Shown here: positions 60,422 through 64,000 of the stretch, one piece after another
Numbering within the stretch: position 1 is the first letter of the stretch
How the letters are laid out: every line of letters starts with the position of its first letter
Assembly: GCA_002471575.1 (NCBI GenBank)
Contig: DKQG01000029.1
Span: 131,244 to 195,243, forward strand
Length of the DNA stretch: 64,000 bases
Source: Alphaproteobacteria bacterium UBA7314
Lineage (GTDB): Bacteria > Pseudomonadota > Alphaproteobacteria > MPNO01 > UBA830
Reading direction: 5' to 3'
Notes under the pieces: generated by a model
Databases searched by the model: none
Told to the model about the DNA's origin: nothing
What the model saw: the letters and a program-made list of their open reading frames with translations, nothing else
Made by a program: the position numbers and the translations under genes

Positions 60422-62749
60422 TTACTCTGCCGCCGAGCGCATTTTGCGCTCCTTGTCTTCCAGAAGCTGCAACAGGCGATCTGGCGTTACCGGCAGTTCA
60501 TGAACCCGAACGCCCATCGCGTTGGCGACCGCGCTGGTAAGCGCCGGCAGGAAACCCGCCAGCGACGCTTCGCCGGCTTCCTTGGCACCAAACGGCCCAT
60601 GAGGATCGTTGGATTCCACGATATGCGCCTCGATCGGCGGGGAATCGACGAAAGTCGGCACTCGGTAATCCAGCATGTTACCGCTGATCAGCAGGCCGTC
60701 GTGATAACTGGTCTCCTCGGTCAGCGCCTGGCCCATGCCCATCCAGACCGATCCCTGGATCTGGCCTTCGACCGTCAGCGGGTTGAGTGCCTTGCCACAA
60801 TCGTGCGCGACCCAGACCTTGTCCACGGTGATGTCCGCCGTGTCGGGATCGACGGTTACTTCAACCACCTGGGCGGCATAGGAGAACGCCATCGTGCCGC
60901 CGATCGCGGCACCGCGATATTTCTTGCCGCCCCAGCTCTCGGGCAGCGTGTCGAAATTACCCTTGGCGGTAATCGTACCGGTGCCTTCCAGGGCGGCCAT
61001 CACGACCTCCTCGAAGGTCATACCCTCGTCCTGCGTTCCGGCGCGGTAGACCTCCCCGAGACATTCGACATCTTCGGGACTGACCTCGAGCTTTCGGGCT
61101 GCGGCTTCGACGAGCATGCCCTTCAGGTTGTTTGCGGCCTCGATCGCCGCGTTGCCGACCATGTAGGTGACACGGGATGAATACGAACCGTTGTCCTTAG
61201 GCGTCACACGGCTGTCGGCATCAACGACCTTGACTCGTGAGGGGTCGATACCCAGCACTTCTGCAACGCACTGGACGAGGATCGTGTTTGATCCCTGGCC
61301 GATCTCGGATGCACCGGTCAGGATCACGACAGTACCGTCGAAATCGAGCTTGAGATTGACCGTCGCATGCGGCTCGCCCGTCCAGTTGACCGGCTTTGAA
61401 GCGCCAGAAATGTAATGAGAACACCCGAGCCCCAAACCCCTCCCAGGCGGGAGCTTGCCGATCCGTTCCTTCCAGCCCGAAGCCTTCTCGACGATATCGA
61501 GACATTCCGGCAGGCCGTAGGAGTTGATCCACTGGTCACTGGCCGTGAAGCCCAGTTCCGGTATCAGATTGACGCGGCGTACGGCGAAGGGATCAAGCCC
61601 AAGCTTCTTCGACATCTCGTCCATAGCGTTTTCAAACGCGTGCCGGGTGTTGACCGTGCCGTGTCCACGGAAAGCGCCGCAGGGCGGCGTGTTGGTCAGC
61701 ACGCGCTTGCCGTCGTAGCGGACGTTGTGCAGATCATAGATCGCGAACAGCATCGAGCCCGCATAGAGTATAGTCACGATGCCGTATCCCGAATGCGCAC
61801 CGCCCCGCTGGATAGTCTTGCAGTCCACCGCGGTTATCCGCCCGTCTTTGGTCATGCCCATCTGTATCTTGATGGTCTGTTCTTGACGCCCGCGATGCGT
61901 GATGAACGTATCCTCGCGGCTAACGACCGTACGCACGGTACCTTTGGCCCGTCGCGCCAGCATGGCGGTGATCATTTCGACATTCAGCGCTTCGGTCCGG
62001 CAGCCGAACCCACCGCCCACATAGGGTTTGATCACGCGGATCTTGGACTTAGGCATCTTTAGGATCTTGGACAGCATCAGATGCACGTAGTATGGCACCT
62101 GGGTGCTGGCACGGACGGTCAGTTCATCCCGTTCGCCGTCGTATTCGACATACGCCGCATGCGGCTCGGTCTGAACCTGGCAGACTTCGGCGCAATGGTA
62201 TTCGGTCTCGTGAACCAAATCGGCGTCCGCGAAGCCACCATCGACATCGCCAATCTCAAACTCGACGTGGCGTTCGATATTACCTTCGCGGTGATCATGT
62301 AGATCGACCGCATCTTTGGCCAACGCGTCTTCCGCGGTGTAGTAGGCCGGCAGTTCTTCATACTCGACAACGATCAGATCGCAGGCTTTTATAGCGATCT
62401 CGATGCTGTCCGCCGCAACGGCTGCGACGGGTTCCCCCTTGTAACGCACTTTGTCATGCGCAATCGGCAATTCCGTTCGGGAAATAGGGAGAACGCCGTG
62501 ACCTTCGTCTGTCTCACTGCCCGTAATGACGGCATGAACGCCGGGGAGCGCCTCGGCCGCAGACGTGTCGACGGAGACAATCCTAGCGTGCGCCACGGTC
62601 GATCTCTTGATGGCGCCCGCGAGGGCGGAGGGATCGTAAAAGTCGGAAGTGTACAGAGCCTTGCCGGCGATTTTTTCCGGCCCATCGACCATCGGCAGGG
62701 GCTCTCCGATCGAAGTGATCGGTGCGGGGGGCATACCGTTCCCGTCCAT
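60422..62749 (-). CDS. hcrA: 4-hydroxybenzoyl-CoA reductase-like molybdopterin subunit
   Basis: Large Mo-cofactor subunit, 775 residues from ATG 62749; the adjacent ATG 62752 overlaps the hcrC stop. GGAGG lies 7 bases before 62749. Mo-cofactor motifs are PYVGGGFGCRTEALN, NTPPCGAFRGHGTVNTRHAF, GASEIGQGSNTILVQCVAEV and the catalytic Glu in GPFGAKEAGEASLAG. Length and motifs fit HcrA, but a hydroxylase acting on another CoA ester or aromatic acid is possible. The open frame to 62938 overlaps hcrC and is not used. Confidence 0.83.
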   Translation of the reverse strand: MDGNGMPPAPITSIGEPLPMVDGPEKIAGKALYTSDFYDPSALAGAIKRSTVAHARIVSVDTSAAEALPGVHAVITGSETDEGHGVLPISRTELPIAHDKVRYKGEPVAAVAADSIEIAIKACDLIVVEYEELPAYYTAEDALAKDAVDLHDHREGNIERHVEFEIGDVDGGFADADLVHETEYHCAEVCQVQTEPHAAYVEYDGERDELTVRASTQVPYYVHLMLSKILKMPKSKIRVIKPYVGGGFGCRTEALNVEMITAMLARRAKGTVRTVVSREDTFITHRGRQEQTIKIQMGMTKDGRITAVDCKTIQRGGAHSGYGIVTILYAGSMLFAIYDLHNVRYDGKRVLTNTPPCGAFRGHGTVNTRHAFENAMDEMSKKLGLDPFAVRRVNLIPELGFTASDQWINSYGLPECLDIVEKASGWKERIGKLPPGRGLGLGCSHYISGASKPVNWTGEPHATVNLKLDFDGTVVILTGASEIGQGSNTILVQCVAEVLGIDPSRVKVVDADSRVTPKDNGSYSSRVTYMVGNAAIEAANNLKGMLVEAAARKLEVSPEDVECLGEVYRAGTQDEGMTFEEVVMAALEGTGTITAKGNFDTLPESWGGKKYRGAAIGGTMAFSYAAQVVEVTVDPDTADITVDKVWVAHDCGKALNPLTVEGQIQGSVWMGMGQALTEETSYHDGLLISGNMLDYRVPTFVDSPPIEAHIVESNDPHGPFGAKEAGEASLAGFLPALTSAVANAMGVRVHELPVTPDRLLQLLEDKERKMRSAAE

Positions 62750-63234
62750 CATGCGGCCTCCGTTTCTGATTTGAGTTCGTCGGCCGCAAACCGGACTGCC
62801 TCGATGATCTTCACGTAACCGGTGCATCGACAGATATTTGACGCCATCTCGGTGCGGATCGTCGCTTCGTCCGGGTCTGGATTGGTCCTTAACAAGCCTT
62901 CTGCCGCCATCACCATCCCGGGCGTACAGAAACCGCACTGGGCCCCAAGTTTTTCGTGAAAGCCGCGCTGTATCGCATTCAACCGGCCACCGTCCGATAG
63001 CGATTCGATGGTTTCGACCGACGCGCCGTCACAGGACCCCGCCAACGTCAAACAGGCATGCTGCGCTTTGCCGTCGACGAGAACGGTGCACAAACCGCAT
63101 TCGCCGCCATCGCAACCGATTTTTGTGCCGGTCAGTCCGACGACTTCCCGAAGATAATCGACCAGTAACAGATTGCCGGACACGGCATCGTCGCGCTGAC
63201 GGCCGTTAACTCTCAACGACAGCAGTGATTTCAT
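62749..63234 (-). CDS. hcrC: 4-hydroxybenzoyl-CoA reductase-like [2Fe-2S] subunit
   Basis: Small iron-sulfur subunit, 161 residues from ATG 63234 with GAGGTGA 8 bases upstream; a GTG at 63246 is less likely. The plant-type [2Fe-2S] ligands are C41, C46, C49, C61 (GCDGGECGLCTVLVDGKAQH plus AC). The second cluster is C100/C103 (QCGFCTPGM) and C135/C137 (NICRCTGY). It is the first gene of the operon, behind a candidate promoter and palindrome. Confidence 0.88.
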   Translation of the reverse strand: MKSLLSLRVNGRQRDDAVSGNLLLVDYLREVVGLTGTKIGCDGGECGLCTVLVDGKAQHACLTLAGSCDGASVETIESLSDGGRLNAIQRGFHEKLGAQCGFCTPGMVMAAEGLLRTNPDPDEATIRTEMASNICRCTGYVKIIEAVRFAADELKSETEAA

Positions 63235-63275
63235 GGCCCCATTCACCTCTATTTAGTCTGCTAGCAGTTCAATAT

Positions 63276-63305
63276 TAATTAGATATCTAACTGTTTATGT
63301 GTCAA
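63276..63305 (-). promoter_or_regulatory. Candidate promoter of hcrCAB with palindromic operator
   Basis: On the minus strand, TTGACA (63305-63300), 18-base spacer, TAATTA (63281-63276). The perfect 12-bp palindrome TTAGATATCTAA (63279-63290) covers the spacer end and part of the -10, a classic repressor position. Predicted leader is about 35 bases. TGTCAA/TTGACA (63300-63320) forms a second inverted repeat overlapping the -35. Confidence 0.55.
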
Positions 63306-63427
63306 CAATTCAGTTTGACATATAAGCCTTTTTCCCACAACCGTGCGCAGGCTCACATTTTCCAAAACGGCGGGTTGCCGGTCTACGAAACCGCGCTAGT
63401 TTGATGTGGTCTCAGGATGTAATCGAA

Positions 63428-64000
63428 ATGTTTGACTATCTGTATTTCCACCATCAGCGTCCCAAGCTTTTAGCGGCCTTGCTGTTGGTCCTCATCATGG
63501 CCGGCACCGGTTCGCCAGCAATCGCAGTCAAACCCGAACAGCCGTCAGATCTCTGGGCCGCGCTCAAAACTGGTACCGCATTCGCCATCATGCGACATGC
63601 CCTGGCGCCCGGCACCGGAGACCCGGCAAACTTCAACGTCGCCGATTGTAGCACCCAGCGAAATCTGTCGGGCGACGGACGACGACAGGCCATCGAAATC
63701 GGCAACCGGTTTCGAGAAAGCGGTATTGCAAACGCCGAGGTATATACCAGCGCGTGGTGTCGCTGCCGCGAAACGGCAGAGCTTCTGCAATTGGGGAAGG
63801 TAAGGCATCTTGGCGCAATCAGTTCGTTCTTTCGGGAACCGGAACAGGCAGAGGCGCAAACCAATGCGCTAAAGTCATGGCTGAGCGGGTACAGGTCGAA
63901 CGCAGCACTTATACTAGTCACTCACTATGTCAATATCGCCGCCCTGACCGGTGTTTATCCGCGATCGGGAGAAATCGTAGTGGTGCAGCGCCTGTCGGGT
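63428..64000 (+). CDS. Histidine phosphatase family protein, exported (3' end outside window)
   Basis: First 191 residues of a secreted histidine-phosphatase-fold protein. The signal peptide is LLAALLLVLIMAGTGSPAIA. The phosphohistidine motif is TAFAIMRHALAPGTGDPANF (RH), with the second His in LILVTHYVNIAALTG. CSTQRNLSGDGRRQAIEIG and YTSAWCRCRETAELLQLG match the periplasmic SixA/PhoE-like group. The stop lies beyond base 64000. It is divergent from hcrCAB across about 190 bases. Confidence 0.88.
   Translation, partial: MFDYLYFHHQRPKLLAALLLVLIMAGTGSPAIAVKPEQPSDLWAALKTGTAFAIMRHALAPGTGDPANFNVADCSTQRNLSGDGRRQAIEIGNRFRESGIANAEVYTSAWCRCRETAELLQLGKVRHLGAISSFFREPEQAEAQTNALKSWLSGYRSNAALILVTHYVNIAALTGVYPRSGEIVVVQRLSG

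Noticed and set aside
60500..61180. A 226-codon plus-strand frame opposite hcrA
   Set aside because: Shadow of the conserved Mo-cofactor domain; no motif of its own.
63315..63320. TTGACA as -35 box for the histidine phosphatase gene
   Set aside because: No -10-like hexamer 15-19 bases downstream on the plus strand.
1..64000. tRNA genes, CRISPR arrays, IS elements, prophage, attachment sites
   Set aside because: No cloverleaf-like T-loop block, no spaced repeats, and no transposase or integrase motif was seen in any strand.

Overview
The window is a GC-rich stretch of alphaproteobacterial chromosome. Its gene orders (fabD-fabG-acpP-fabF-mltG-yicC-gmk, rpsF-rpsR-DUF2232-rplI, purN/purM next to DUF2066-pgsA-hda, rnd beside aspS, a 42-residue aa3-oxidase subunit IV) fit a Rhodospirillales-like, outer-membrane-bearing bacterium. 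This assignment rests on gene order and protein motifs only. No tRNA, rRNA, CRISPR, IS element or phage gene was seen.

The left half (1-34 kb) is mostly core housekeeping: RNase R (5' end missing), an S41 lipoprotein protease, L33, aspS, rnd, the hda/pgsA/DUF2066 operon, purMN, ndk, holC and pepA. Next come an envelope operon (GT-C-like membrane protein, lptF, lptG, lptD, surA, pdxA, rsmA), the fatty-acid operon, the S6-S18-L9 operon and nadK. It contains small scars: a PleD-like GGDEF stub, an FAD-oxidoreductase remnant between rnd and hda, and ankyrin-repeat debris before nadK.

The right half (34-64 kb) is accessory metabolism and transport. It has a frameshifted 2-hydroxyacid dehydrogenase, an enoyl-CoA hydratase, an APH-fold kinase, a DMT exporter coupled to an FAD monooxygenase, an MFS protein, a class III transaminase, a TRAP transporter (dctPQM), and a broken OmpA-like lipoprotein. 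These are followed by a PhyH dioxygenase, two UbiD-type decarboxylases with a tiny zinc-ribbon protein between them, an alpha/beta hydrolase, two tandem MFS paralogues, an IclR regulator with an FMN TIM-barrel enzyme, a formyl-THF cyclo-ligase relative, an epimerase pseudogene, DUF350, and a trypsin-like protease. The segment ends with a complete hcrCAB-type operon resembling 4-hydroxybenzoyl-CoA reductase, including the [4Fe-4S] loop.

The most interesting biology is the aromatic/CoA set at 46.6-50.5 kb (PhyH, UbiD, zinc ribbon, UbiD) and 59.4-63.3 kb (hcrCAB, with a palindrome inside its likely promoter). Other points are purM with no ATG/GTG/TTG start, a terminator-like hairpin at the dctP/dctQ boundary, and many gene remnants for one window.
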